This document shows positions 45,634 through 58,759 of a stretch of 64,000 bases of DNA, piece by piece. The translations under genes and the position numbers were made by a program. Below the pieces are notes generated by a model. The model saw only the letters and a program-made list of their open reading frames with translations. It was not told the DNA's origin and made no database searches. This stretch comes from Clonostachys chloroleuca (taxonomy: Eukaryota > Ascomycota > Sordariomycetes > Hypocreales > Bionectriaceae): NCBI GenBank assembly GCA_037952775.1, contig JBANAY010000003.1:9052001-9116000 (forward strand), given 5' to 3'. How positions within the stretch are numbered: position 1 is the stretch's first letter; each line of letters begins with the position of its first letter.

Positions 45634-48147
45634 TCAAGCATTGTCGCTCCGGCGTTGCTTTTCTCTTGCAATCTTTTTGAAAAAAGCACTTTGACCACCT
45701 TTATTGTTCTTCTTCAGGGTTTTATTTGCCGCCTTGTTTTGTTCAACGTATGCCATGTCTTGACCACCACTCAGTTCGCCGAGCAATCCAGCAGTACGCC
45801 GAACTTCAGTCTTCTTCTTTCCTCGTCCAGTGGGCTTCTCCAAATGGAATAGATCGTCTGCCCCGACATCCTCCTCACCCCACTTATCCTTATCAATCAG
45901 AGTACGCTGGAGCAGCTCACGTCGCTCTATTGCCGTTGAAAATGCTAGGTCAGGCAGTTGGTCAATGTCAGCTAGTTGTGTGATGACCTTGAAAGCATAT
46001 CCTTGATCCACGAGAAATGCCTGTCGCTTGGATGAAAAGTACATTTCTTGAGTATCCTTGGAAACAAGTGAGTAAAAGAAAGCATTAAATCCTTCATCAT
46101 TTCTGCGCTTTGCACGTAGAATACGCCCAAGTCGCTGTGCTTCCTGACGTCTAGATCCAAAATGAGAGGATATCTGAATCAGACAAGTCGCCTCAGGAAG
46201 GTCAAGTGATGTATCGCCGATTTTAGATAAGAAGAGTGTATTGATCTGAGGGTTATGCTGGAAATTTTCCAGGATCCTTATTCGCTCCTCCTGGCCAGTG
46301 CCGCCATAGATAAAAGCTTTGCCTAGCTTAAGTGCATATAGCTTTAATGAGTAAATCTCATCAGAGAAGACAATGATCTTATCACCACGAGCTTCATGGT
46401 AGTTAATAAGATATTGACATGCCTGGAACTTGCGAGGATTTACAGCACATAATATTCGCTTAATAACGTGAGAAGATGCTTGCAAGTATGATTTATAAAA
46501 TTCTGTTGGCATTGGGCACCACACCTCTGCACATTGAACTCGAGCAATATGCCCCTGTTGAGAAAGTTCCATCCAGTTGGCCTCAAATAACTTTGGCCCG
46601 ATGAGGAAGTTAAGATCAGATATCTTATCATCCTCTCGAAGGAGTGTGGCTGTGAGACCTAATTTTGAGTGAGATTTAATTGATGTAATAACTCGCCGGA
46701 ACATATTAGCTGGCACGACGTGGACCTCATCAAGAAGCATTAGGCCCCATTCGCGCGTCTGTAGAAAGTTCATCATTTTCTGTGAAACGTAAGATCGTTC
46801 GCGGCTATTCGTAACCATTGAGTATGTTGTAACAATAACCCCAGTACTACGTGGAAATCTTTTCTTATTCTCGGCAGTAAAGAGAGTGATATCATCAGGA
46901 CCGATATTTGACCATTTAAGGAACTCTTTTCGCCACTGGACAGCTGACACAGAGCTGGTGCAAAGAACGATAATGCCCTTCTTAATAGTACAAGCGGCTG
47001 TAATGCCGACGAGTGTTTTCCCGGCACCGCAGGGCAATACAATAATTCCACTCTTAGCTCGACCATTCCCAAACATTTTGCTGAGGCTCTTTTCTTGATA
47101 CGGCCGAATCTGAGTGTTGGGTCGCAGGTCAATCTCTAAATCTGGGTTGGCATTGTCATGCCGAAAGTCGTATTCTTCAAGGATTGGATAGCCCAAATCC
47201 AGGCACCTTTTCTGTACTGTTTCGACAGCGACATCAGGGATCTCAAACGAATGAACAGCTTCTTCATCGTCATCGTCGTCTTCAATAAGGGTAGCAATGT
47301 TGTCTAAAGTCTTGTCTCTATCATCCGCACCGTCGTCGGTTTCCTTGTCCGACTGCAAATTTGCTTGTTGCAGACCTGTAGCATCTTTGGTTCCAGGAAT
47401 GACGAATCCCCGGGCCGTAGGCTTCATTGTTGTTGTTATTTCGCTCGAGCCATGTAATCGCAACTTGCCGATGACCGCATCTGTCAAAAGTTTACGGAGA
47501 ATCCCTGAGTCCATACTCTCGACGAAATATTTGTTGTTGTTTAATACCAACTTGATCTTTCCGAAGCTCCGTGTACAAGATAAGATAAACTCTCGTATGC
47601 CTAGAGGGGACTCGGTTTTCAGAAAACGGGTCAAGGTGTTGATAATATCATCTGGGCGAAGTCCCACAGATACAGCAGCATAGAGACTATGGGCTGTTAA
47701 TGTGTACTCGTGGAAATATGAAGGTCGAGATGTCGGCTCTGCGATCGTGATTAAAAAATCGGTCGCTTGTTCGGAGAGGGGGCTAAATCTCTCTAATATG
47801 ATGTGTCCTCGGTCGGGATCGATCCATAAAGGGCGATTCTGGTGATCAGGCTTTAGTTGCAGATTGGAATAGTCTCGGTAATCGTGGGAGGGCCTCTGAG
47901 TTCCCTTGCCAGGTTGAGAGCCCGGTAGAGCCCATAACCCTACAAAGTCATCGGCTTCTTCTTCAAGCTCTTTCTCTCGTTGTTTCTGGATTTCCGCGAT
48001 TCCCTCGTCGAGGTCGTCAGCATCTGACGGTCGGTCGGGGCTGTCGAGAGATCGAGGTGTGCCTGGCCCTGGGGTCGAGTTGGCAGAGACCCTACCGACC
48101 TTAGCAGAGCTGACTGTCGCACCGGGGGCCTTCCGCTTAGCAGGCAT
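45634..48147 (-). CDS. ssl2: TFIIH helicase subunit XPB/Ssl2 (Rad25)
   Basis: A single exon of 837 aa on the minus strand, the normal length for fungal Ssl2. The N-terminal domain carries [19 protein letters not shown]. The helicase core has Walker A L-P-C-G-A-G-K-T, the D-E-V-H box ([10 protein letters not shown]), the R-E-D damage-sensing motif (L-R-E-D-D-K-I) and the C-terminal helicase motif ([13 protein letters not shown]). XPB is the 3'-5' translocase of TFIIH, used for promoter opening and nucleotide excision repair. The coding sequence from about 46 to 47.2 kb is AT-richer than the 5' part, but the protein is intact. Confidence 0.97.
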   Translation of the reverse strand: MPAKRKAPGATVSSAKVGRVSANSTPGPGTPRSLDSPDRPSDADDLDEGIAEIQKQREKELEEEADDFVGLWALPGSQPGKGTQRPSHDYRDYSNLQLKPDHQNRPLWIDPDRGHIILERFSPLSEQATDFLITIAEPTSRPSYFHEYTLTAHSLYAAVSVGLRPDDIINTLTRFLKTESPLGIREFILSCTRSFGKIKLVLNNNKYFVESMDSGILRKLLTDAVIGKLRLHGSSEITTTMKPTARGFVIPGTKDATGLQQANLQSDKETDDGADDRDKTLDNIATLIEDDDDDEEAVHSFEIPDVAVETVQKRCLDLGYPILEEYDFRHDNANPDLEIDLRPNTQIRPYQEKSLSKMFGNGRAKSGIIVLPCGAGKTLVGITAACTIKKGIIVLCTSSVSAVQWRKEFLKWSNIGPDDITLFTAENKKRFPRSTGVIVTTYSMVTNSRERSYVSQKMMNFLQTREWGLMLLDEVHVVPANMFRRVITSIKSHSKLGLTATLLREDDKISDLNFLIGPKLFEANWMELSQQGHIARVQCAEVWCPMPTEFYKSYLQASSHVIKRILCAVNPRKFQACQYLINYHEARGDKIIVFSDEIYSLKLYALKLGKAFIYGGTGQEERIRILENFQHNPQINTLFLSKIGDTSLDLPEATCLIQISSHFGSRRQEAQRLGRILRAKRRNDEGFNAFFYSLVSKDTQEMYFSSKRQAFLVDQGYAFKVITQLADIDQLPDLAFSTAIERRELLQRTLIDKDKWGEEDVGADDLFHLEKPTGRGKKKTEVRRTAGLLGELSGGQDMAYVEQNKAANKTLKKNNKGGQSAFFKKIAREKQRRSDNA

Positions 48148-49345
48148 GATATACTAGCATCAAGCCGATTGCTGAGACCCGTCGTAGTTGTAGGTGGGAG
48201 TGTAGTGGCATGCTCGAGGAATCGGACTCCATCTTGTTTACCTCATTAGTCATTACGGGGCGGTCACGTGTGGGGTAAGTACCTAGGTATGTAGGCCTGA
48301 CCGGGTTGCCAACTGCCGCGACAGTCAAATCGTATGGAAAGCGGCGCTGACGAGTGATCGCTACCTATCCCCGTAGCCTGTAGCCTAGCCGCTCGCCGCA
48401 TAGGTACTTTAGGTAGGTCTCTCGCAGCTGAAAGATCCAAGTACATGATCTACCTACCTGCCTAGATACTCGGAAGCCTCAACTTGTCAAAACCGTGAGC
48501 AAGGTCATGATGAGGTAGTAGCTTTCACGTAGCGAATATGGCGATCTTTTGACCTAGCTACCCTCCGAATGTAGCTCCTCCTGACCTCCAGCCCTCAAAC
48601 ATAATGTTGGGATCGAGCGTTGTTGGTATGGTCCTGGCATGATGTTCAAAATTCAAAAACACCCCCATAGTACGGTATGTTTAATGCTGCTTCAACAGGC
48701 AGTTGTGACCTTAACCTATCTGTCTGCTCTTGAGACGCGCGATTGCTGTAAGTTTTGACCAAGAAGTCAGCAGCTACGACAGTCAATTTATGGGGGGCGG
48801 ATCTAGTTGTCTGCTGCCGAGACGAGAGATCGCACATTGAACTCGGTAGTGTGCTGTTGAGATAGGCGACTTGACCTCTCTTGGTTGCTGGGGATAACTC
48901 GTCGCCCGTTAGATACGACCAGGTAACGAGGCAAAAATCCAAGTGCAAAGAAGCGCTCATTTTCTGGATCAATGAGCCAACCGGCACCCATCGGTGTTTG
49001 GGGCCTACTCGAGAAACCACATGTACTCAACACACATAGAAACCTCTCTAGCTAGCCACTTGTCTGTATCTTCCCTTCTGGTGTGAAGTTATATCTAGAT
49101 GCCCTTTGCCCTACGAGGGGGCGCATCGGCGTAAAATAATCCCATCATAATTATCACCATCACCAATTCAATAACTCATGAGGGCGCGGTCTTGATGTTT
49201 TGCGGTGGCAGCATAACTGTGGAAAAGGCACTTAGAAGGATGCGTCTAGGAAGATTATGTATATGCACTAGCGCGGCGCTGGAATCTAAATTTGGAGCTC
49301 GTAATAAGCGATTTCCACATGGTGTATATGAGGTAGGTGCCTACG
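48148..49345. other. Intergenic flank of the retrotransposon nest
   Basis: 1.2 kb of unique, normal-composition DNA between SSL2 and the first LTR. It contains several 'aggtacct/acctaggt' motifs. ORFs at 48646-49033 overlap each other and have no signature. It shows no sign of RIP. Confidence 0.5.
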
Positions 49346-49450
49346 TGTGACGGTTAGGCGACTTACACTGGACGGGGTCTAGGGTAGACCAGGATATAAT
49401 TAAGCAGAGTATTATTCTGAGTAGTATAATCAGGTTATTATAAACTATAT
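49346..49450 (-). mobile_element. LTR end fragment, left edge of nest
   Basis: Begins TGTGACGGTT, identical in its start to the intact element's LTR at 60173, and stays alignable for about 100 bp in the same (minus) orientation. The first about 45 bp keep CpA and CpG; after about 49390 the sequence is increasingly RIP-mutated. The five bases before it are ctacg; the matching duplication cannot be found in the window. Confidence 0.75.
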
Positions 49451-50338
49451 AATTACTATATAAAACTATATTTAATCTTTTAATTAATGTTTTTTTATTA
49501 GTTTTACTATAAATAAAAGTATATTCTAAAATTAGATAATATATAATTTAATATAAATTTTTTAAAAATATAATTAATAGTTTATATTTAAACTTTTAAT
49601 ACTATAAAATAAAATTAAAATACTATATTTTTAATCTAAATATAGATATTAATTTTATAAAAACTCTAATAATAGAAAATATTTATATAACTAAATATAT
49701 AAATAATTTAATTATAATTATAATTCTTAAAAAGAAAAATTTATTATTTAATAAAATAATTACTTTTTCTTTCTAATTTAAAATTTATTATAATTAATTA
49801 ATTAATTATATCTTAAATAATTATAATATTTAATATAAATATTTTAATCTTTTAGAACTTAATTAATATTTCTAATAAGATTTTTAAAATAATAATTATT
49901 ATTATTTAAGATAATTTAATATAATTATTTACTAATTATATTTATAATATATTTTTCTAATTAATTAAAAATCTATTTATAATAATAAAGCTATTTTTAA
50001 TATTATAAATCTAGTAATTATATTTACTTAATTTATTATTATTATAAAAACTTATAAAGAATTAAAATAAATTTAAATAAATATTATATTTTAAAAATAG
50101 CTATTTTTTTATATAGATTTATTATAGTTTAATATATATATATATATATTTAAAGGGTTTTTACTATATTTAAGAAATATTCTAAAATCAGATTATATAT
50201 AACTAGATCTATATAATTTATTTTTAACTAAGTTTTAATTTATATCTAACTTTTAATTCTATTTTTTTTATCTTTTTATTTATATAAGCTAAAGTAAGAT
50301 AATAGTATTTTTAAAAACTCTAAAAAGATATTATAAAT
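49451..50338. mobile_element. AT-saturated RIP relic of unknown origin
   Basis: About 890 bp of almost pure A/T with no stretch I can align to the gypsy copies to the right. It lies between an LTR fragment and another LTR start, so it is probably internal sequence of a further, more mutated repeat. No protein can be read. Confidence 0.5.
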
Positions 50339-50706
50339 AAAGTATATATCTACTATATTATATAGTATACCCTACTTTTTATACTAATAAGAGATAGATT
50401 ACTCTAGATTATTAATAAACTATAATAATCCCTAATTAAAACTTATTCTAAATTACTAGTGAGCTCTTATAAGCTCTTAGTATATATATATATTTATTTT
50501 ACTAGATAAAATACTTTTTTAGATAGTTATTAATATAATTATCTATATCTCTATTATTACTAGCTCTATAATATTTATATATTAATAGTAACTTTTATTA
50601 TATAGCTATATAATAATCTAATTATACTATTTAGAATTATACTCTAATTAGTTTAATTCTAATTTATTCTAAATCTCTATCTAGTATAAATTATCTAATT
50701 ATTATA
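50339..50706 (+). mobile_element. LTR of oldest identifiable element (type 2, RIPped)
   Basis: Starts TATTATAAATAAAG (a RIPped TGTTATAAATAAAG) and ends AATTATTATA (a RIPped AACCGTCACA). It is 368 bp and aligns throughout to the LTR split around 52307/59852. It is followed by 5' internal sequence, so it is the 5' LTR of a plus-oriented copy. Confidence 0.75.
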
Positions 50707-50883
50707 TATTAATAATTCTTATTTAGTTAATTATCTTATCTTAATTACTATATAATAATAAAGAAGATATTATAACTACTATAAACTCTATTAATATTAA
50801 TTTTAACTAGTAACTTACTATATCTATTTATCTACTCTCTATTAATAATATAATAAATAAAGATAGAGATAGTAGTAATAGTA

Positions 50884-50914
<31 letters not shown>

Positions 50915-51253
50915 GAAAATTTAATTATTCTAAAACTAGATTAATTAACTCTAGAATTATCTAGTTAATCTTTAGAATAAATTAGCTATTATAATTAATA
51001 TTATAAAGTAATAAACTACTATAAATATTATTATTATAGTTTAAGCTATAACTATAGTTTAAGAATATAAATTAAAATAATTATTTAAGCTATTAGTATC
51101 TAAGATATTTAATAGAATTTAAACTAAGTTCTAAAAGTTTATTATATAATTTAAAATATACTTTAATTACTTCTTTATTACTCTTAATATTAATATAATT
51201 AAAATTATATATACTTATTCTTAACTTACTAAAAGTATATTTAAATAGTTTAA
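50707..51253 (+). pseudogene. RIPped gag 5' fragment
   Basis: Aligns to the start of the internal region of the full-length copy (compare 52683 onward), including the AT-only leader and the beginning of gag. A (TAA)n tract lies at 50884-50913. It is interrupted at 51253 by the next LTR, inserted after ttaa in gag. No ORF survives. Confidence 0.65.
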
Positions 51254-51649
51254 TATAATAGTTAGTTAACTTATACTAGATAGAGGTCTAGAGTAGATTA
51301 GGATTAAACTAATTAGAGTATTATTCTAAGTAGTATAATTAGATTATCTTAGGCTATATAATATAAGTTACTATTAATATATAAGTATTATAGAGCTAGT
51401 AATAATAAATATATAGATAATATTATAATAAAATTATAACTATATTAATAACTATTTAAAAGAATATTTCTAGCTAATAAAATAAATATATATATATACT
51501 AGGGGCTTATAATAGCTTACTAGTAATCTAGAGTAAGTTTAACTAAGAATTATTTAGACTTACTAATAATCTAGAGTAATCTATCTCTTATTAGTAAAAA
51601 AAATAGAGTATACTATATAATATAGTAGATATATACTTTATTTATAATA
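51254..51649 (-). mobile_element. 3' LTR of a minus-oriented element (type 2, RIPped)
   Basis: Starts TATAATAGTT and ends CTTTATTTATAATA, the inverse of the plus-oriented LTRs. It is 396 bp and differs in length from other type 2 LTRs by an internal insertion of about 20 bp. It has inserted into gag of the copy at 50339-51253. Confidence 0.75.
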
Positions 51650-52130
51650 TATTACTCTCTCTCTATTAGTTTTATTCTTAAGATTAGTTTTTATAGCTAA
51701 TAATTAGTATATAATTTCTTTATTTTTAATTATTCTATATATTACTAACTATATTATAATCTTTATCTAAGAAATTATAATAATATAAATATTTTATATT
51801 TCTAATTAAAGAGATAGATATTAAAACTATATTTTATTTAAATTATTTTAAGTATAAGAAAGTATATTATATAATTAAAGCTTTTTTTTACTATAGAGAA
51901 TATATAAAGCTAGATTAGTTTTATAATAGTATTAAAATAGTATTTTAATATATATAATTTTTTTATTTTTTATTTTTCTAATTCCTACTAATTTATATAT
52001 AATAAAATATTTAGTTACTAAAGAGTAATATTTAGAAAATAAATTAGCTTTATCTAAGCTAGCTCTTTAGAAGGCTTTAGTAAAGGTTTCTTATTTTTAT
52101 TACTAATATTAGATAGCTTAGAAGAAATCC
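51650..52130 (-). pseudogene. RIPped 3' internal end of minus-oriented element, with antisense relic
   Basis: Directly after the LTR is the mutated polypurine tract (read on the minus strand as GAGAGAG followed by TAATA). Further in, near 52040-52130 on the plus strand, a frame with RIP stops reads A-L-x-K-A-L-V-K-V-S-Y, which aligns to the coiled coil of the antisense ORF at 60649-61275 (A-S-A-K-V-R-R-L-R). The relic is cut at 52130 by the next LTR. Confidence 0.6.
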
Positions 52131-52307
52131 TATTATAAATAAAGTATATACCTACTATATTATATAGTATACTCTATCTTTCTTACTAATAAGAGATAGA
52201 TTACTCTAGATTATTAGTAAGCCTAAATAACTCTTAATTAAACTTACTCTGAATTACTAATAAGCTATTATAAGCCCCTAGTATATATATATATTTATTT
52301 TACTAGA
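52131..52307 (+). mobile_element. Left part of split type 2 LTR
   Basis: Starts TATTATAAATAAAG like the other type 2 LTRs and breaks at CTAGA (52303-52307), the target site of the full-length element. Its right part is 59852-60050. Rejoined, the LTR would be 376 bp. Confidence 0.8.
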
Positions 52308-52682
52308 TATTATAAATAAAGATCTCCTTTAGGCTACAGGAAGTTATATATAAGGTAGATAGAACTAATCTACCTTAGTAACTAATAAAGGTAACTTTAC
52401 TTTTCTAAAGTAAAGTCTTAAGTAAAGACTATTATAAATACTCTAGTAAATATACTATTATATATATATATCTATTTCTATAGCTTAAATACTCTTTTAA
52501 ATAATTATTAATAATATTATCTATATATTTATTATTACTAGCTCTATAATACTTATATATTAATAATAACTTATATTATATAGCTTAAAATAACCTAATT
52601 ATACTACTTAGAATAATACTCTAATTAGTTTAACTCTAACCTATTCTAGACCCTATTTAGTATAAGTTATCTAACTATTATA
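52308..52682 (+). repeat. 5' LTR of the RIPped full-length element (type 1)
   Basis: 375 bp, TA...TA after RIP (original TG...CA). Its last about 200 bp resemble the type 2 LTRs and the intact element; its first about 170 bp are different from both. Confidence 0.9.
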
Positions 52683-55600
52683 TATTAATATCTCTTATTC
52701 AGCTAATTATCTTATCTTAATTACTATATAATAATAAAGAAGATATTATAGCTATTATAGTATCTTAAGCCTAATAATAGTATACTCCTACTACTAATAA
52801 TAATCTATTTACTCTAACTATTAAGGATAATACTATAGATAAAAATAGTAATAATAGTAGTAAGAATAATAATAATAACTATACTAAGGAAATATAGCTC
52901 TTATAAGACTAAGTTAACTAGCTTAATATATATCTTATAGATATTTATTAGGAGTTAGCTAATATAATAAACTTTATAGTATAGTAAGCTACTATAAATA
53001 CTAATTTCTATACTTAAATTATAACTATAGTCTAAGGAAGGGAGCTAGAATAACTACTTAAGCTACTACTACTTAAGATATTTAATAGAATCTAAAATAA
53101 ACTCTAGGGATTTATAATTTAACTCTAAATATACTTTAATTACTTTCTAATTATACTTAATACTAGTAAAAGAAAGATTATATATACTTACTTATAACTT
53201 AAGGGAGTTATACTTAACTAGTTTAAATCTATTATAAGGGAATACTTTAGTAAATAAAAAAGCTAATAAACTATTAATATTATAATAAGTTTTAATTATT
53301 TTATAGAAGTTTTTAAGTAAACTTTTAGTATTTAAAATAAGAAATATAAAGTAGAATATAAAATTAATATACTTACTTAGAAAGGATTATATTTAACCTT
53401 TAGTACTTACTACCTCTAGTTACTAGCTAAGACTGGATAGAATAAGAAGTATACTATATCTTACTATTTTAATTAATTTAAAAAGGAAGTTTAAAAAGAA
53501 CTATATAAGGAAAACAGGCTAAAAAGTATTTATAAATATATAACTATAGTTATAAGGATTAATAACTAGTAATATTATTAATAAACCTATAATAGAAAAA
53601 TAATCTATTTTACTAATACTAGGAAACTATAATAGTAGTATACTATAGCCTCTGGAATATATATAGAACCTATAGAGCTAGAAGCTATAGAGAAATATAA
53701 ATACTATAATTATAATAAGATTAGATATATTTTACTCTAATATTTAGAATCTAAGAAAAATAAAAAGAATAAAGATTAGAAATCTACTAAGAATAATAAA
53801 AAGTAATTAGAAATAATTAGAAAAACTAATACTAAAGTCTTAGAAATAATATATAAAATTAACTAAGAAGAAACTCTTATAACTATTATAATTCCTAAGT
53901 ATCCTTTAAGAAATATACTTATTTTTTAAGAAATACTAGAATCTGAGGAATATATAAAACTTAGTATAGCTAGAAAATAATAAGAAGAAACCTAATAGAT
54001 CTTTTAAGAGCTTAAGAAAAAGCTTAAATAAGAGGAACTAGTTCTAGGATTTAGACTATCTACTAAATATAAATATATATTCTATTATACTAATAGAGTT
54101 ATTCTATAAAATTCTACTAAAAAGAAATAATACTAATAGATAAGAATAGAAATTAAAGCTAAATATAATAAACTCTATATATATTATTAAAAGAAAATAT
54201 AGAAATAATATCTAAATATATTAGAAAAACTAGTTATTTTTAGAAATAATATTATTAGTACTATATAGCTTAGTAATAGTATATATAAAATACTAATCTA
54301 TATAGAAATAATATAGATATATAATTACCCTCTGGAATTATAAATAACCTACTATAATAATTAATACTAAGTATATTAGATAGAGAAAGCTAAGAATAAT
54401 TTTTTTCTATATCCTAATAGAAAAATACCTAATAAATATACTATAGAATAAATATAATAATTTATATACTAATAATAGAGTATAAAATAATATACTATCT
54501 TTAAGAAAAACTTAGAAGAATACTTTAAAGAATATATTTATAGTAAACTACTAGTAGAATTATATACTAAACTAAGATATAAGATTTATAAAAAGATTAA
54601 AATTAAATTATAATATAAAAATAAAGATCTTAAAGATTAAGTAATAGCTAAATATAATAGTTAAATTAAATAATACTATAACTAAAAGTATAGAAACTAT
54701 TTAGAAGTTAAAATAATAGTATTAGAACTAGCTAAGTATAGTAATAATAATATAAACCCTATTAAAATATATTTATAGTAATACTAACTATAGAAAGAAA
54801 AAATAAAGTAATATTATAAATAAGATATACTATCTCTAATAGATAGTAGGGAAAATAATAATATAGAGGAATAGGAAATTATCTCTACTAATAAAAAAGA
54901 ATAAGATAAAGCTTACTTTAATAATAGAATACCTATAATAATTAGTAAATTAAATAACTAGAAAAGGAAATATAAATAATTTATCTCTAGTTCTATAAAT
55001 AAACTAAAAACTCTTATAGATATTCTAAAATAAGTATTTAAAAATAAGAAAGAATAAGAATAACTTAAATAATAAGTTAATTAAATAAAAAATAATATAA
55101 ACTATTTATAATAGAGCTATAGTATAGTAAAATAATATTAAATTAGAAGACCCTAGGAACTATAGAGGGAGGAAATTTAATTAATATTATTATAGATATT
55201 AAGATTAAGGGATACTAGCTTATAGTATAAATAGATTATAGAGTATTATATAATTATATCTTACTAGTAGTAATTAACTAATTCTACTTACTATAGAGAA
55301 TAAAGAAAAAGTCCTATAATATTATAACTCTAAATAGAATATTATTTAAGTATAATAATAGAATTATTAACTCTAAGACTAATTACTTTATAATTAAAAT
55401 CTAAGGGAAAAAATTTAATATTATATATAATCTAGTACTATTAAATTCCTATAATATTATATTAGGATTATTATAATTATAAGATATAAACCTACTAATA
55501 GACTAGTTTATTAGCTATATAGAGTAAAAGGATACTCTTATAAACCTATATTAAAATTAATAGAAATTAAAATTTTATTAGATATTAGAAAAATATAATA

Positions 55601-58600
55601 ATTCCTTAATAACTAAAAGTATTATTATAAAAAACTAAAATAATAACTTATAATAATAAGTAGATATAGTAGTTATAGTCTTAATAGTACTATAACCTAG
55701 TATACTAAAGAATTTATTCTACTAAGAATTATAATAAATAAAATAAATCTTAAGCTAAATATAAAAATTAGAATAACTCTTAGAAATAGATTTTATTAAT
55801 TAGATATATATAATAAATTAATAAAAATATAATTATAATATTAAGTTTAATTTATAGTATAAATAAGTAAAAAAGAAATAACTATAAAAAGATAAAGAGA
55901 AATACTTTAAAAGGGGAAGATTAGATTATATTCTAAAGGAATACTGGAAATATAATAAGCTATTTAAGAAAACCCTAGAAACTAGATTACTATAGTATAA
56001 CTAATAGGATTATAAAATTTCTATTATTAATAAAGAAGAACTAGCTTTCTATAAACTTTATAACTTTATAGAACTTTAGTTATAAATACTTTATAAATAT
56101 ATTAATAATATATTAGTAAAAGGCTATATATAGTTATTAACTTTATCTATAAAATACCCTATAATATTTATATCTAAAAAGAATAGTAAACTCTATTTAG
56201 TTATTAACTATTAATAACTAAATAAAATTATATATAAAGATAGAATATCCTTATTACTAATTATAGAACTTAGAGACTAGTTATAGAGTAAATAATAATT
56301 TACTATACTAGATCTAAAGAAAGCTTATAATCTAATATAAATTAAAGAAGAAAATAAATAGAAAATAGTATTTAAAATAAAGTTTAGCTTATATAAGTAC
56401 CTTATTATACTTTTTAAACTAATAAATATATCTATAATATTCTAATAAATAATTAATTAAGTACTCTAAGAGTATTTTAATATCTTTATAATTATATATC
56501 TTAATAATATTTTAATATTCTTAGATAATCTGAATATATATAAAGAATATATATATAAGATCTTAAAAAAACTAGAAGATATAAATCTCCTAATAGAATC
56601 TAAGAAAAGTTAGTTCTATATTAAAGAAATTAACTTCCTAGGATATACTATTTAACCTAATAAAATATAAATAGAAAAAAATAAAATTATTATAGTTTCT
56701 AAATAGGAGGAATTAATAAATATTAAGAAAGTATAAGCTTTCCTTAGATTTACTAATTACTACTAATAATTTATTAAGAATTATAGAAAAATTACTATAT
56801 CCCTATATAATCTAATAAAGAAAGAAAAGGAATTTTAATAGAACTTAAAATATTAGTAAGTATTTACTAATATTAAACTCTATATAACTAATAAACCTAT
56901 ACTATAGATATTTAATCTAAATAAAAAAGTAAAACTTAAAACTAATACTTTAGACTTTATAATTAGTATATAAATTAGCTAAAGAGATAATAAAAGTAGA
57001 TTATACCCTATAGTATTCTACTTAAAGAAGCTATATAATATAGAACTTAACTACTCTATCTATAATAAAGAATTTATAGCTATTATATATATATTTAAAG
57101 AGTTTAAATACTACTGCCTAGGAATATAATATAAGGTTAAGATATATATAGACTATAAGAATATTTAGTACTTTACTATAACTTAATAACTTAATAAATA
57201 ATAAATATACTATACTAAATACTTATTTAAGTTTAACTATAAGATTATATATTAAAAAGGATTAGAAAATAGAAGAGCTAATACTCTTAGCTAAAAACCT
57301 AAATATAAATAAGTAGTTCCTAAAATAAATAGATAATTATTTACTATAAATAATAAAGAATACTTAGTATAGAAGACCTTAGATATTATACTAAAGGAAA
57401 TAGTATATACTAAAGTCTAGATAAATACTATACTAGATATAAAGATATTATAATAAGATATAAAAATAGTACTTATTAAAGAAATCTATAAGTACTTACT
57501 CTTAGAATATTAAGGAGTTAAGAAAATATTTAATAGGATAAAATAATATTATAATTACTCTAGTTTATAAAAAGATATATAAACTATAGTTTTAGAATAT
57601 AATATTTATATATAAATTAAATCTATAAGATATAAACTATATAGAGAACTTAAACTAATCTTAGTATTAGAATAACTATAGTAATTAATATTCTTTAATT
57701 ATATTATTAAGCTACTATTATTAATAGAATCTATAATAGAAGTATAATATAATAGTATTTTAATTATTATTAATAGACTTATAAAGTATAGGTATTTTAT
57801 TCTATATAAGGAAGTAAGCTCTATAGAAGACCTTATATATTAATTCCTATAATATATAATTAGTTACTATAGATTATCTAAAGAAATAATCTTAAATAGA
57901 GGAATAACTTTTACTTCTAAATTTTAATAATTACTTATAATATAAATAGATACTAAATATAAGCTTTTAATAGCTTACTACCCCTAAAGTAATAGATAAA
58001 TAGAATATTTAAACTAGATATTAGAATAATACTTATAAGTATATATTAATTATAAATAAGATAATTAAATATAATTATTACCTATAGTATAGATTATATA
58101 TAATAGTTCAGTATAAGAATCTATCTAGCTTATATCTATATATCTAAACTATAATTATAAACTGGAATTCTAGAACTAATAAATACTTAATAGACTAAAT
58201 ATATCTATTATTATACTTATAAAAGAAATATTATATTTATTATATATAGAAATAAAAACAGAATTAGAATTTATCTAAGAAAGAATAAAAAGATACTATA
58301 ATAAAATAAAATTAAAAAAACTAATCTTAAAGGAGGGAGATAAGATCTATTTATTTTATAAAAATATTATAATAATATAACTAAGTAATAAATTAAACTA
58401 TAAAAAACTTAAACTATTTAAAATTAAAAATAAAAAATCAGATACTAACTATAAACTTTTATTACTAGATATAATATATATCTACCTAGTTTTTTATATC
58501 TTATTATTTAAAAAAGTACTAGAAAATACTTTAGAATAAAACTATCTAATTAAAGTTTATAAAGAAAAATATAAACTAGAAAAAATACTAAAAAAAGAAG

Positions 58601-58740
58601 TTAGAAATAGATAAATATTCTACTTTATTAAATAGAAGGGGTATACTAATAATAATAATATATAGGAACCTACTAAATATCTAAAGAACTACTAGCAGCT
58701 TATCTATTAGTTCTATTAGAAGAAGAAGGATTAGTAATAC
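52683..58740 (+). pseudogene. RIPped gag-pol
   Basis: The leader is followed by gag. A capsid-like region lies about 53040-53330. A CCHC zinc knuckle relic near 53695-53745 has its Cys codons turned to Tyr (K-Y-Y-N-Y-N-K-I), as expected when TGY becomes TAY. Reverse transcriptase spans about 56100-56900, with the Y-L-D-D box readable as Y-L-N-N-I-L-I-F-L near 56500. RNase H, integrase (Y-Y-P-x-S-N-R near 57980) and a chromodomain near 58600-58690 follow. Position for position it matches the intact pol at 61118-64000. It encodes no functional protein. Confidence 0.85.
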
Positions 58741-58759
58741 TACCTTAAGTAATATTACT

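Noticed and set aside
48646..49033. Two overlapping minus ORFs of 76-124 codons next to the nest
   Set aside because: No motif, different frames over the same DNA, and no conserved start or intron pattern.
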